A stretch of 64,000 bases of DNA from Rattus norvegicus (lineage: Eukaryota; Chordata; Mammalia; Rodentia; Muridae). Numbering within the stretch: position 1 is the first letter of the stretch; the number at the start of each line of letters is the position of its first letter. A model generated the notes under the pieces. It was not told the origin of the DNA. It searched no databases and saw nothing but the letters and a program-made list of their open reading frames with translations. The DNA lies in the NCBI RefSeq assembly GCF_036323735.1, contig NC_086024.1, positions 135,311,053 to 135,375,052 on the forward strand, written 5' to 3'. Both the position numbers and the translations under genes were made by a program. Shown here in pieces: positions 34,990 to 46,675 of this stretch.

Positions 34990-35090
34990 GCATTTGGAGG
35001 CAAGGTCTCACTTTTGTAGCTCAGGCTGGCAGTGATCTTCCTGCTACAGCGTCACAAGTGCTGAAATTAGAGGCACGAGCCAGTCGTCCA
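34990..35090 (-). mobile_element. B1-like SINE, antisense
   Basis: GGCAAGGTCTCACTTTTGTA, GCTCAGGCTGGCAGTGATCT, CAAGTGCTGAAATTAGAGGC. Confidence 0.6.
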
Positions 35091-35149
35091 TATCCAGTTT
35101 ACCCGCAAGCTTTCAGTGCAGTGCCTACTTGCAAGGTACTTGCCCGCAA

Positions 35150-35486
35150 TTACACACACACGCACACGCACATACACACATACGCACACGCACACACACA
35201 CACACGCGCGCACACGCACACACGCACACTTGCGCTCTCTCTCATACACACGCACACACACACACGCACACGCACACGCACACTTGCGCACTCTCTCTCA
35301 TACACACGCGCACGCGCGCGCACACACACGCACACACACACACGCACACTTGCGCTCTCTCTCTCTCATACACACCCACACACACACGCACACTTGCGCT
35401 CTCTCTCTCTCTCATACACACACACACGCACACGCGCACGCACACTTGCGCGCTTTCTCTCTCATACACACACACACACACACCAT
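35150..35486. repeat. CA-rich array with higher-order repeat
   Basis: It is 340 bp of CA/CGCA repeats, punctuated by five copies of CACTTGCGC followed by (TC)n and ATACACAC (CACTTGCG at 35227, 35281, 35347, 35391 and 35443). It is therefore a minisatellite of 44-66-bp units rather than a simple (CA)n. All long open frames here are artefacts. Confidence 0.95.
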
Positions 35487-36194
35487 TACAGAAAAGAAAA
35501 AGAACCTATTATAACCCTTCATAAACATAAAAACTTTCAGGATAGTTTTCCGCCCAAATCTAATTATCCAGCTGTTGATAATATTAAGATGTGAATAGAC
35601 TTAGCAGAGAAAATGGCCCTTGTGACCCCGTGGTACATTAGGATAATTGCATTCAGATTCAGCCGGCCCCCTTGAGCTGACATTTAAGTAGTCCCTGTTC
35701 ACTGCCATGCTCCGACAGCAAGAATGTCCAGGCACTGCCCTGGGTTGTGCAGGGTAGGAGCATAATTAAGTTATGCAGAACCAGACACTGCTCAGTAGAA
35801 ACTCTGCCTGGAGGTAGATACAGATTGACCTGCTAAGTCCGGTGCATCAGTGGCCTGCTTGGAAACGCCTGGAGTGGATGGGAAATGTCTCTTCCCTTGC
35901 ATATACCCCTGGAGCGTTAGTGGGTGACAGGATCCAGCAGTATATACTAGTAGGTCGCTTGGCATCAAGAACCAAAACAACGGAGCTTTACTGAAACCGC
36001 TGTATTGAGGCGTTTGCTCTAAACATGTTACACCATCTGACTCACAACCCAGTGTGACAACAATTCCTGTTTCCTAGTCGAGGAACCTGAGGCCCAAAGA
36101 AGGAAGGATTCTTCCCAGGGTCACTATTGTCTTCAGAAAGACACTGGGGATCCAGCCAAGGTAGTCCTGCTGTTACCCGGGTTGTGATAGTGTT

Positions 36195-36300
36195 TTGGCC
36201 TTGTGAAAGGATTGCTGTGTAGCCCAGGCTGACCTCGTGCCCTGTCTTCCTCTGACTTCTGGGCGCTGGGGTTGTAGGTGTGCCCTGCTGCACTCGGCTC
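36195..36300 (-). mobile_element. B1-type SINE, antisense
   Basis: AGGATTGCTGTGTAGCCCAG, GCTGACCTCGTGCCC, GGGCGCTGGGGTTGTAGGTG. Confidence 0.7.
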
Positions 36301-36849
36301 CTCTGGGGCCTTACACCTTTAGTATCAGAGACTTAAATACGGGTTGAATTAAGGACTCAGAGTCCGGACAAAAGAGCGGCTGTGCCTTGGTGTGGCTGAG
36401 AAGTGTCAGGAATATAAGTTGCTTCTGCACAGGAATCCCCAGTCACAGAGAGTCTCGAGAGGGGATGCACAAGGAGTAAGAATGCATTCTGCAGGAAAGC
36501 CACCAGTCTCAGATGCACAGAGAGCAGAGGCACCAGGCTGCCATGGTCCTAAAACTGGAGGGAAAGAAGTGTCTGCTCTTGGGTCATGGGGCCAGTCAGG
36601 GAGCAGGCCATGAGTCAGGGCCACAGTAGGCCAGTGTCACATGGGGCTACATCTAGACAGGATCACCCTCTGCCTGGCAGGCTTCCCGTCCTTTCTAAGA
36701 GACACCAATGGTACCGCAGCCCTGAGACAACTGGATAAGCAGCCCCACTCTAGGCTTGTCTGGCTGCACAGAGGCAGACAGACACTAAGTGGACAGCATG
36801 AGGAGGGTGTGCATGATCCAGGACACAGGCTTAGCATTGGGGCAGATGA

Positions 36850-36950
36850 TGTGTAAGACAGCTCAGATGTGGGCTGGAAGTGAGGCTCTTGCCTGACATG
36901 CACAAGGCCCTGGGTTTCATCCTTACCTCTGTAAAAAAAAAAAAAAAGAA
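36850..36950 (+). mobile_element. ID/B4-like SINE with A tail
   Basis: GGCTGGAAGTGAGGCTCTTG, CATGCACAAGGCCCTGGGTT, then an A run of about 15 nt. Confidence 0.55.
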
Positions 36951-37594
36951 AGGGGGGGTAGGAAGGGGGGGTTGTGAATGGCCGGCAGCACAGACCCTCG
37001 TCACCAGAGGAGATGATAGCACGCGTCCAGACTCCAAAGGAACAGCATCTCTTGGCCATCTTTTCTGTCCCTTTTCCCATGCTGGCCAGAGCCTAAGTTT
37101 GCCTTTTGCTTCCTTCCTCTTTCCCTCAGGCTCCCTTCCCTGAGTGTGTCTCACCTCCATGCTGGCTTAGCTCAAACTGCATGACTGGTTTCCCTCTCCT
37201 CCTGGCAACTGCTATGACTTATCAGTTTTCTGCCCTGGAACTTTTCTTAAATTCTATTTAAAGTTGTCCTCTTTAAATTTAAAAAAAAGGGGAGGGGGGA
37301 ACAAATGCATTTTCAAAGGAAGGGAAAGGAAGAAATGTGGGTTTTTTCCATTTATACTTCAGGATGCACGCATTTCCCTCTCTCCCCAGACTGGACATCC
37401 TGGCCCAGGGTGACCCACTTCAGCATGACCCAGTGAGAGAGGGGTGCCTGCCTCTTGAGGAATGCCCTGCCACCCCCAGTCAGCTCCTAGTGGGCATGTG
37501 TGCTGCGATAGAGACTTGGCATAGCTTAGTTAGGAGAGAAGATGCACCTGAGCTCAGTTTCAGAGGTTTCCGTGCAGAGACCTTGACTCCTGTG

Positions 37595-37860
37595 GTTCTA
37601 GGGCCATGGTGAGACAGAAAACGGAGTGTGTGGCAGGGGCTGCTTACCGCATGGCAGACAGGAAAATAAGAAAAGACATACAGGAAGGAGCCAGGGCGGA
37701 GAAAGGAATGCTGGGACATACCCCGGAAATCTACTTCCTCCAACTTGACCTCAACCACCCTCCTTCCTTTTACCAGTTTCCAGTAACAATATCATACTGT
37801 GAACCCATCAAGGGACCCATCCACTGATGATCTCAAAACCCCCAGGATCAGTCACTCCCC
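37595..37860 (-). mobile_element. Old dispersed repeat, family uncertain
   Basis: CTACTTCCTCCAACTTGACC, then TGAACCCATCAAGGGACCCA and CCACTGATGATCTCAAAACC, resembles ancient LTR/MaLR-type repeats. Tentative. Confidence 0.35.
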
Positions 37861-37959
37861 CTAGTAGCCAGGCCGTAACAGAGTCTGCCACAGGTGGCAG
37901 GAACAGAGGTCACTGACACCGGCCACGCTGGCATCATTAGTTACATGGCACCGTTGGCA

Positions 37960-39130
37960 GGTGCTGAGCCATAAGCTGGGCGTGTGCAGGAGGAGGCCAG
38001 TGGAGCGGGGAGGGGGAGGCAGAGCCCGCGTGGCCTCATCCTTTTCAGTCAGCCTGCTCTACCTGGTCCCTGGCTCCCAAGGCCCCAGGGAAGCGTGCTC
38101 AGACAGGAAGGGCCTCTGTGTGGCTTCCCTGCTGTTAACAGGCATCCCAGCAGCAGTGAGTTAGCTGATGGCCAGGCAGGTTGGACGTGATTGTTCTCAG
38201 TGAGGGTTCTTTTACGTATTGAGATCCATGAGCTCTGAGGTAATATAAAGAGTTTACTTAGCTCATACCTCAAGCTTGTTCTCCACCTGAGGACGTTATC
38301 TACTCTAAGTCATCTCCCAGAGGCCTGCCTACGTCTCTGTGCACTGCATACCTCCCTGTGGGGATTGAGTTTTGGCACAGAACCCTTGAAGGGTGTTGAG
38401 GCCATAGGAGGACTTGAGCCGTATCAGTGGAAATGTGGTGGACTCAGGGAGGCATCTCAGGGAAGATCCAGAGCACCCTAGTGCCTGCCATTTGTGTCTA
38501 TCCTAGCTCCCTAGGTGACCGCACACACCAGTTTTCATTTCCCTCACTGACCCCTCTCAGCCCTGCAGTGGCCATCATGGACGAGAAGAGCCAGGACCCA
38601 TAGCAGCAGACAGAGTGTGTGTCTAGAAGGAAGTGCCTGTGTTTGAGATGCTGAGAAAGGAAGCAGGAAACACAAGCTGAGCAGAGCTGCCTGCTTAGAG
38701 CTGTCTGCTTTCTCTCTAACAGGATCCTGGTGCCTAGCTGCGCTGTTTGGCTGTTGGGAGTTCTGGAATCTTCCTGTGCCGGTCATACTCATTGTCTGCC
38801 CTTGTTCTTTAGATAAATGAGTCGCCTGTTGCTGAGCTTGGCCACCAGGTGTGGCCGTGTCGTTTAATACTTAACGAGTGGAAGATGAAGTGGCAGGACT
38901 TTCGGTGTCCATCTCAGTCCCCCACAGCATTCGGGAACTAGGCTCTTGGATAGGGAACATGGCCGGCATCAGCAGACAGTGGCCTGATGGGTCCCCGCAT
39001 TTACCTTCAGGGTTTGTATAGCCTGTCTTAAAGTCTTCTTGTTTAAAACCCCGGGCCTTCTCTTGGGCTAAGTGTTTCAGTCCCTCTCTCTGCACTTTGT
39101 ATCGGTGAGCATTGTGAATTTGTGATTCCC
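37960..39130. other. Intronic stretch without recognised features
   Basis: Nothing gene-like or clearly repetitive was recognised. Confidence 0.5.
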
Positions 39131-39146
39131 AGGAAAACCTATAATC

Positions 39147-39400
39147 CTTTCCTCTCCTCTCCTCTCCTCTCCTCTCCTCTCCTCTCCTCTCCTCTCCTCT
39201 CCTCTCCTCTCCTCTCCTCTCCCCTCCCCTCCCCTCCCCTCCCCTCCTCTCCTCTCCCTTCCCTTCCCTTCCCTTCCCTTCCCCTCCCCCCCCCGTCCCT
39301 TTCCTTTCCTTTCCCTCCCTCCCTCCCTCCCTCCCTCCCTTCCTTCCTTCCTTCCTTCCTTCCTTCCTTCCTTCCTTCCTTCCTTCCTTCCTTCCTTCCA
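39147..39400. repeat. 250-bp polypyrimidine tract: (CCTCT)n, (CCCCT)n, (CCCTT)n, (TTCC)n
   Basis: Pure C/T on the + strand apart from a single G near 39295. Repeat units drift along the tract from CCTCT through CCCCT and CCCTT to CCCT and TTCC. It is a potential triplex (H-DNA) sequence. Confidence 0.97.
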
Positions 39401-39419
39401 AGGACAACTTTATTAGAAT

Positions 39420-40740
39420 TTAAGACAAGTCCCAGGGCAGGAAACCTATAAGTCATAGCAGTTGCCAGGAGGAGAGGGAAAACAGCCATGCCGTTTGAGC
39501 TAAGCTAGCATAGAGGTTAGCCACACTCGGGGAGGGGAGCCGGAGGGAAAGAGGAAGGAAGCCCAAGACACCTTAAGGCAAAAGGCAAACTTAGGAAAGG
39601 CTGCCCCTGGCTTGTACCTAGCTCTCCCCTTGGCTTGTACCAGTGCCTAGAGGAGGCACCCCACCATGCATGGACACATCCGTGGGCAGGCAGTTTCAAG
39701 TGTCGGCCTGCTGAGGCTTACAGAACTTTCCTTCCTTCTGCTTCTTAACATGGCGGAGCCTAGCCTGCAGAGCAGTTTGTCCCCTGGGTGTCTTCCCTCG
39801 CTGAGTTAGTTTCCAAGGAGACCAGTCCCCACCTTATCTCCACCTGACCTCCTCCACCCTGCCCCACCCTGTTGGGGAGGGAAGAACGTGAATGGACTAG
39901 AACTTGGCTTCAGCTCCTGCTTTTTCAAGTGTAATGACTGCCTCATTAAATAAACAGCACTTGGATTTCATGAGAACCAGTAGTGGCTAGGCTTAAGGAA
40001 GGAGTGTGCCCCAATTTCATCCGCAGTGAAAGCAGGCACCTCAAGTCCCTTCCTGAGGCTTGGGGCAAGGTTGGCTTTGGGAGAAGAAGCAGCCTCCAAC
40101 TCAGGGGACCAGCCTGTCTTCTTACAGCAAGGGGACTATGGACGAGAGATAAGCACAGCACAGCGACTATGGGATGGGAAGTCGGGAAGGAATGGATGGC
40201 CTGGGAGCTTGGGCTTCACTAGCAAGTGTTTACCCACCTGCACTGCTCAGAGGAGAGATGGTGTCAGGGGCCCAGCCACAGCTGCTTGCTGTCTCAATGT
40301 GGTTTCCCCATTGTGGTGGTTTCTAGAATGCCGCCAAACAAACCTAGCTACAGGAGGACAAACAGCGCTCATGATAGTGGTCAGCCTTCAGTGCATGCCT
40401 CCTTCCCAGAACCAGGTGGTCACCTCAGTCCTTACAGTTCACCTGATAGGAAAGCGGTCACCTAAGTCCTCATAGTTCATGTGATGTGAAGTAAGGTGGA
40501 AACAGGTGAGAAATGAGATGGCAGACACCTGCCTACCTAGGCCCCAACACGGAGCCACTGTGTAGGAAACCCAGCTACTCTGTCAGGCCAGCACAGAATC
40601 CACTATTTCTTAAAGATGAAGACTCAACTTGATTTTAGGGGTGTTACTATGGGAAATAGACACATTAGAACAGGCAAAAGAAGATGTTTGCACTTTGAAA
40701 TTAAAAGATTTCAAATTCACAACAGTTTGAGGGAACTCGG
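39420..40740. other. Intronic stretch without recognised features
   Basis: No exon or clear transposon was seen. Confidence 0.5.
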
Positions 40741-40744
40741 TTGT

Positions 40745-40835
40745 TAGATCTTGGAGGCTGAGGATGTAGCTCAGTGGTTGAGCGTTTGTCTAGCATGTGC
40801 AAGACCCTGGGGTCTATCTCAAGCACCAGCAAAGA
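40745..40835 (+). mobile_element. ID/B4-like SINE
   Basis: GGCTGAGGATGTAGCTCAGT, GGTTGAGCGTTTGTCTAGCA, TGCAAGACCCTGGGGTC. Confidence 0.65.
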
Positions 40836-40844
40836 TAATGATGT

Positions 40845-41210
40845 GATTGGTTATTTTCACTGACAGCTTGACACAGGTCTAGAATCGCGTGAGAAGATAG
40901 TGGGCAGGGGCCCGTTCATGGCCTGTAGGTGAGTCTGTGGGTCCGGGTGGTCCTGGTCGCAGGGTTAGTGGGCATAAGAGGACCCGGCTCATAGTGGGCA
41001 GCACCGTTCTGTGCACAGGGCCTCCTGGACTGCATGTGTACACAGGGGACTTGGAAGAGCTGTGCACACATTCTTTCTGCCCTCCGTTGGGTGTGACTCA
41101 CCACTCAACCTCTTGCTCTGACTTCTACACGATTATAACCAGGAATTATAAACCAAATCAACCCTTTGCCCCCTAAATTGCTATCTTACTGTCATTGCTT
41201 ATCATTGTCA
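40845..41210 (+). mobile_element. LTR-like dispersed rodent repeat, sense orientation
   Basis: TGATGTGATTGGTTATTTTC, GGGCAGCACCGTTCTGTGC, then ATAAACCAAATCAACCCTTT and a polyadenylation-like end. Family tentative. Confidence 0.45.
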
Positions 41211-41924
41211 TCTGGTGGTTTTGAGTCCCAAAGTTCTTCTTTAGTACTGAACTAAAGTTATGAACAATAGTTTTAAAGCGAAAGCCTCGGCTCCAGTAGT
41301 CCCCGGCACCTCAGCCTCCACTGTGAGCAGTGGTGACAGCAGAGAGAGTCAGTCAACCAGCCACAGTGGAAAGGGACCAATGAAGAGATCCAGTGACCTC
41401 CACGTATCCTTAGAGGCACTGACCCGAAATGGAGGCTTACACAGAACAAGAATTAGAGCAAGTGGCAAGAGGTCCGTATAGTCAGGCAGTCCTGGCTTAC
41501 CGGCTCTGGATCTATCTGCCATTACTTGAAGGGGTCAATCTGGTTTCTGCAAGTCAGCCAGTTGGGCTCCAGGATGTTTCTTCACCCTCCTGGGTTCACC
41601 CTCAGCTGTGGTGCAGAGGGCAGACCTTCCCTTCTACGTTGTATTCTTCCAGGAGTCTAGATGCTACTCTAGAGAAGTTAAGGATGGTGACTTGTCTCTA
41701 TGCCTTCAGCCAAAATAAGGGAGACAGACAGACACCAAGCGAAGGCAGAAATGCCAGGCTTTGATTCTGCCTGTGGCCCAAGTAAGGCGTCAGTGCTTTT
41801 TAGCAAAAATAGCTTCTCAGTGCCTGTTTCAAGAGGTCATGCCAGAAGTTAACTAGTCATGTCACTTCATGGACATGAACTATGTTACCTCATGATGCTT
41901 TCATAGAGTGATGGCCGCATTCAT

Positions 41925-42025
41925 GGAGTGGGGTCTGACTAGGGGTTCAGTGCTCACCTCCCTGGCATTCATGAGACCTCCAGCTCTATAGCTAGCACCT
42001 CAGGAAATAATAACAAAAGAGATCA
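41925..42025 (+). mobile_element. ID/B4-like SINE fragment
   Basis: TAGGGGTTCAGTGCTCACCT, GCATTCATGAGACCTCCAGC, ending in AAATAATAAC. Confidence 0.5.
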
Positions 42026-42052
42026 TTGTCACCACAGGTGATCCTGCTGGTC

Positions 42053-42091
42053 CAGCACCCCCAGGAGCACCCCCAGGAGCACCCCCAGGAC
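42053..42091 (+). repeat. 12-bp tandem repeat, about 3 copies
   Basis: Unit CACCCCCAGGAG repeated nearly perfectly. Confidence 0.9.
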
Positions 42092-42315
42092 AGTGCTAAG
42101 GCCAGGGGCACAGGCTGTGGCTCTGCCTTCTCTCACTAAAGCAGGCCTTCCTGCTCTGGCCTCCTATATCAGAGTGTCTTCCAAGGAAACTTCGTCCCTG
42201 ATCGAGTTACAGCTCTCATCTGCTCACAAAGCCTCTGTGCCCAAGTCTACATAGAGCCCTGGGGAGGGGCCCACATGTCAAGAATGCTGGTCTCTGAGGC
42301 CCTCTTGCTTGTTTG

Positions 42316-42417
42316 ACTTTTTTTTTTTTTCCTTTTCTTTTTTTCAGAGCTGGGGACCGAACCCAGGGCCTCGTGCTTGCTAGGCAAGCGCTCTACCACT
42401 GAGCTAAATCCCCAACC
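42316..42417 (-). mobile_element. ID element, antisense, with 8-bp target duplication
   Basis: CTTGTTTG at 42308-42315 and 42418-42425 flanks the T-tail and ID core. Confidence 0.95.
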
Positions 42418-42427
42418 CTTGTTTGCC

Positions 42428-43480
42428 TTTTTTAAATTATTAATTTAATTTTATTTTTTGCTTATTCACTTTACATCCTACTTATTGCTCCCCTCCTGGC
42501 CATTACCCCCACAATCCTTCCCCCTTTCCCCACCTTCTCCTCTGAGCAGGTGAGGCCCCACTGGGTATCTCTTCTATCCTAGCAGTTAAAGTTTCTAACA
42601 GGTTAGGCACTTCCTCTCCGGCTGAGGCCAGACAAGGCACCCCAGCTAGTAGAACACATCCCACAGACAGGCAACAGCTTTGGGGATGGCCCCTGTTTAG
42701 TTGCTTTGGGAACCACATGAAGACCAAGTTTCACATCTGCTACATATGTATGGGAGGTCTAGATCAAGCCTGTGTATATTCTGTGGTTGGTGGTTCAGAC
42801 TCTGAGAGCCCCAAGGATCCAGCTTAGTTGACTCTGTTGGTCTTCCTGTGGAGTTCCTATCCCCTTCAGGGCCCTCAATCCTCCCCCCATTCTTCCATAA
42901 GAATCCCCATGCTCCATCCACTGATTGGCTGTGGGTATCTGTATCTGTCTCGTCAGCTGCTAGGTGGAGCCTCTCAGAGGGCAGCATGCTCCTGTCTGCA
43001 AGCATAACAGTGTATCATTAATAGTGTCAGGGACTGGTGCTTGTCCATGGGATGGCTCTCAAGTGTGGCCAGTTATTGGTTGGCTGTTTTCTTGGCCTCT
43101 GCTCCATCCCTCCTGCCCTCATTTCTTGTAGACAGGATACATTTTGGGTTGAGTTTCGTGGGTGGGTTGGTGTCTATTGTTCCACTGGCTTTCCTGCCTG
43201 GCTACAGGAGGTAAACAAGAAGGAAGGCCCAAGTGAGGAAGCTTGAATCTCATTCAGAAGGGGGAATAAATAGTCGTGAGAGGCAGATAGAGGAGGAAAC
43301 TGGAAGGGAAGGGGGATGGGGAGAGAAATGGGAAGGAAGGTTCAGGATCAGGTGTGGGGAAGGACAGGAGAGAGGACTAGATGGCCATCAAAATAAGTGG
43401 AAATCTGTAGCTGACAGGGGTGAGGAGGTCAGGAGACATCTCCAGGACAAGACAGAGTCCCTGCTGTGAGGACAGTCTAC
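42428..43480 (-). mobile_element. L1 3' end (rodent Lx-type), antisense
   Basis: It begins A/T rich, then TTCACTTTACATCCTACTTA, pyrimidine-rich CCTTCCCCCTTTCCCCACC, and further right AGCTTAGTTGACTCTGTTGG and CATTTTGGGTTGAGTTTCGT. This matches the antisense of rodent L1 3' UTR and the end of ORF2. It is 5'-truncated, with no intact frame. Confidence 0.75.
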
Positions 43481-43489
43481 TGAGTGCCC

Positions 43490-44240
43490 GTGTGGGTAAC
43501 ACAGGAAACATGGTCTGAAGTCCTCCCCATCATGACAGTGACTTGTTGAAGAACATTGGTTTCTAAGTGAACTCAGCACCTTGTCCTTAGCTCTAAGTCC
43601 TGCACTTGGAGTGTGCTTACCTTAGGGAGTCTTCTCCACCTCATGTAGCTGCAGCAACCCACAGTTGTGACAGCTCCCCAGCTGTGGCTCCCCCCACTCC
43701 TCCTGAGCCTATACCCCTCTTCCCTTACGGCAGAGAAGCTCACGTACTGTTGCTTATCCTCACTGTGGCCAAACCTGAGCACTCGGGAGGGGGAGGATTT
43801 GTTTTATTGTGTATAGAGTTAGTGCTGTCTGTGTCGCTTAGCTGCAGGAATGTGTGGGTGTGGGGCATATCCTGATGGTGGGAATGTGTGGAGGGTGTTT
43901 GTGGCCTTACAGCATCCAAGGATCTGAAAGGGGACAGAGAGAAATGAGCCAGGGCAAGGTGACACCAGTAAGGACCAGGAAGAAGCTCTTCCAGCTTGGT
44001 CCCACCTCCTCAACTTTCCAGAACCCCCTCCCCCACCCAGATAGCTAAAGGACCAAGCCCCAACCTGAGTTTTGGGGAGAGCTACTTCATATCCAAAACT
44101 ATAAAAGATCAGCTTCTACCTCCCATTCTTCGTGAATTCTCTCCTGGAACCATCTCTGCTGGGTCCCCATGGCACTGCCTCAGGTTTCCACACTTGACCC
44201 TCAGCTCCCCCATGGTTTGTTTTTCTCTTTTAGATTGAGT
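43490..44240. other. Intronic stretch without recognised features
   Basis: No gene or clear repeat recognised. Confidence 0.5.
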
Positions 44241-44247
44241 GTTTATC

Positions 44248-44601
44248 TTGGTTAGGGTTTGTGTCGCTGAGACGACACCATGACCAAGGCAACTCTTATA
44301 AAGGACAACATTTAATTGGGACGAGCTTACAGTTCCAGAGATTTAGTCTGTTGTCATCATGGTGAGAAACACAGCAGTGTCTAGGCAGACATGGTGCTGA
44401 ATCAGGAACCATCTTGATCCAAAGGAGAGAAGACTGGCCTCCTCAGGCAGCTAGGAGGCAGTTCTCTTCTGTAATGGGCGGAGCCTGAGCATAGGAGGAC
44501 AGCTCTAAAGCTCCTCCCACAGTAAAGCACTTCCAATGAGGCCACACCTCCTAACAGTACCGCTCGCTCCCCATGGGGGCAAGTGTATTCCAACCACCAC
44601 A
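44248..44601 (-). mobile_element. LTR-like dispersed rodent repeat, copy 4
   Basis: TATCTTGGTTAGGGTTTGTG, GACGACACCATGACCAAGGC, ATTTAATTGGGACGAGCTTA, AGGCAGACATGGTGCTGAAT, ending CAACCACCACAT. It is the best-preserved copy in the window. Confidence 0.68.
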
Positions 44602-44734
44602 TATCCTAATTCTCAACCTGTAGAAATAAGAGAATGGGAGAAAAGATCATTATGTAAATAGAGAAAAAAATTCAGAAGTCACTCAGGTCTTTATTGATTG
44701 TATAGTTTTTGAGAATACAGATAAGCCTATAAAA

Positions 44735-44880
44735 CCACATAGAGCATCCCATGGAGGCCAGAATAGGGCTTGGGTCCCCAGAACTGGAGTTACAGACAGT
44801 TGTGATCAGCCAGATGTGGAAACCAAAGTCAAGTCCTCTGCAAGAGCAGTACGAGCAGTCACTGAGCCCTCATTGCCATC
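44735..44880 (-). mobile_element. B3-type SINE fragment, antisense
   Basis: TGGAGGCCAGAATAGGGCTT, CCCCAGAACTGGAGTTACAG, CAAGTCCTCTGCAAGAGCAG. Confidence 0.75.
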
Positions 44881-45479
44881 CCCACTGCTTGCTTCTGGTG
44901 TGCTTTTCATTTTTTTCCAAATATATATACACTTAGTATTTTCACTTAAAATATAATTCACATACAGAAGTAGCTAGTGGAGAGAGCAGTAAATAGTTAC
45001 AAAACAGAAACCCCTGGAACTGCCCCCTGGCAGGACATCCAAAGGCCTCTCCAGGTGCTCCCAGTCTCAGGTGCCAAGTGAAGCTAAAAAGATCTTCCCA
45101 TTGCTGCCCTTATGCCAGTGTTTTAAGATGCATCCCCTTCTGCCTGTCTATGTCTCCTGCACTCCCTTGTAATAGAATGGTACAAGTGCTCCAGGATGCC
45201 TGTGTGATCCTACCCACCCCTCCACCCACCCCTGTGGACGTGGGCAGCTCTGCTGGACACTCTCTTGTGTGTATGTGGAATCTGGTATTACAGGGTGATG
45301 TGCTAGGCTACAGGTCCAGCTCGTGGGCACAGATGTCTTCCAGAGCAGCTGTCGGTGCTCGAGGCCGCACAGTCCAGTGCACCGGGTGTGAGCGCTGGCT
45401 GCAGCCCTGCCCCTCCCCTGCTGTTGAGTGTCTGCCAACTAGTGGATAGCTGCTAGTGTCTAGTTGTATTTTTGTTTGT

Positions 45480-45615
45480 TTTGGTTTTTGAAACAGTCTT
45501 GCTGTCCCTACACTGATCCACAAACTTGCGGGTAGCCCGAGCTGGCCTTGAGTTTGTGATGCTCCCATCTAGGCCTCCAGAGGTCCAGGATTACAGATGC
45601 GCACCCACAGACTGG
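45480..45615 (-). mobile_element. B1-like SINE, antisense
   Basis: TTTTTGAAACAGTCTTGCTG, CGAGCTGGCCTTGAGTTTGT, CCAGGATTACAGATGCGCAC. Confidence 0.65.
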
Positions 45616-45744
45616 CTTCCTGGTAATGATAAAGTTTGTGGCTTTGCTGTAGTTTTCTTGATGAATTGTTTAGTGATTCTCCATTGTTTAGGTTCTGTGT
45701 CTTAACGTCCTGCCCTTCCCTTCTCTTCTATTTACTTGTGTATT

Positions 45745-45880
45745 TTTGAGAGAGAGTCTCACTGTGCAGCCTATCTCACTCTCTCACATGGAACCTACAG
45801 TGTAGGCCAGGCTAGCTGTGAACTCCCAGAGATCTGCCTGCCCCTGCTTCCCTAGTGCTGGGACTAAGGGTTGTGCCTGG
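45745..45880 (-). mobile_element. B1-type SINE, antisense
   Basis: GAGAGAGTCTCACTGTGCAG, TGTAGGCCAGGCTAGCTGTG, CCTAGTGCTGGGACTAAGGG. Confidence 0.8.
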
Positions 45881-45904
45881 AATTTCTTCTAAGATGTTCT
45901 TCTA

Positions 45905-46250
45905 TAACTGTCTTAGGTTTTTATCTGTTGTTAAGAAGAGGAAAGGGTTAATTTGTTTACATGTCCCCATCTCCTCAGTCCTTCTGGAGGGGAATTCAGG
46001 GCAGGAACTGAAACAGAAATCATGGAGGAATGCTGCTTAGTGTCTTGCTCCCATGGCTTGCTAAACAACCCAGGACCATGCACCCCAGGGATGGTTCCCA
46101 CATATCACTGAGCCCCTCACATCACTAATGAAGAAAATTCCCCAGACTTGTCTACAGGCCGTTCAGTCTAATGGAAGTCCTTTTCTCAGTTGAAGTTCCC
46201 TCTTAGATGACCCTAAGCTCAGGTCAAGTTGACATAAAAACATCCAGTCT
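45905..46250 (-). mobile_element. LTR-like dispersed rodent repeat, second family
   Basis: CTGTCTTAGGTTTTTATCTG, GGGCAGGAACTGAAACAGAA, ATGGAGGAATGCTGCTTAGT, CTCAGTTGAAGTTCCCTC, ending GTCAAGTTGACATAAAAACA. LTR or L1-type 3' end; family not assigned. Confidence 0.6.
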
Positions 46251-46675
46251 ATTACTATTTTTTTAATGTGTTAGCCATTGCCTTTTACATCAAGTCTCTG
46301 ATGCTCCAATTTGTTTGAGCTTGTGTGACATATGATCTAACTTTCTTTCTGTCTGTTTCCTGGGCCCTGGGCCCTAGCCAACCTGTGTTGAAAGACTGAC
46401 ATACCCTCTGTCCTGCAGTCCAATACTGCTGTGAATCCAGGGTCCTTCCCTCTGCCACCCACAGTTCAGCTGCCTAATGAAGCTTCACAAACAGTCCTGC
46501 TACCAGAACAATGGCTCTTCTCCACTCCTGCCCTTGGCACTCCATACGTGCAGATTCTGCTGTCCCAGGCCCACAGAGGTGGCTGTTAGGTAGCAGATTA
46601 GAGTGTCTTTGAGTACACAGGTGGATTTCTCATGCAGCTTCCCAGAACAACTGGATTCCAGTGGTGATCTCCAAG

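Noticed and set aside
35067..35594. Long His/Thr- or Val/Cys-rich frames on both strands
   Set aside because: They are translations of the CA-rich array and exist in all frames because the repeat lacks stops.
39122..39489. Frames rich in Ser/Pro/Leu or Glu/Arg/Gly
   Set aside because: Products of the polypyrimidine/polypurine tract only.
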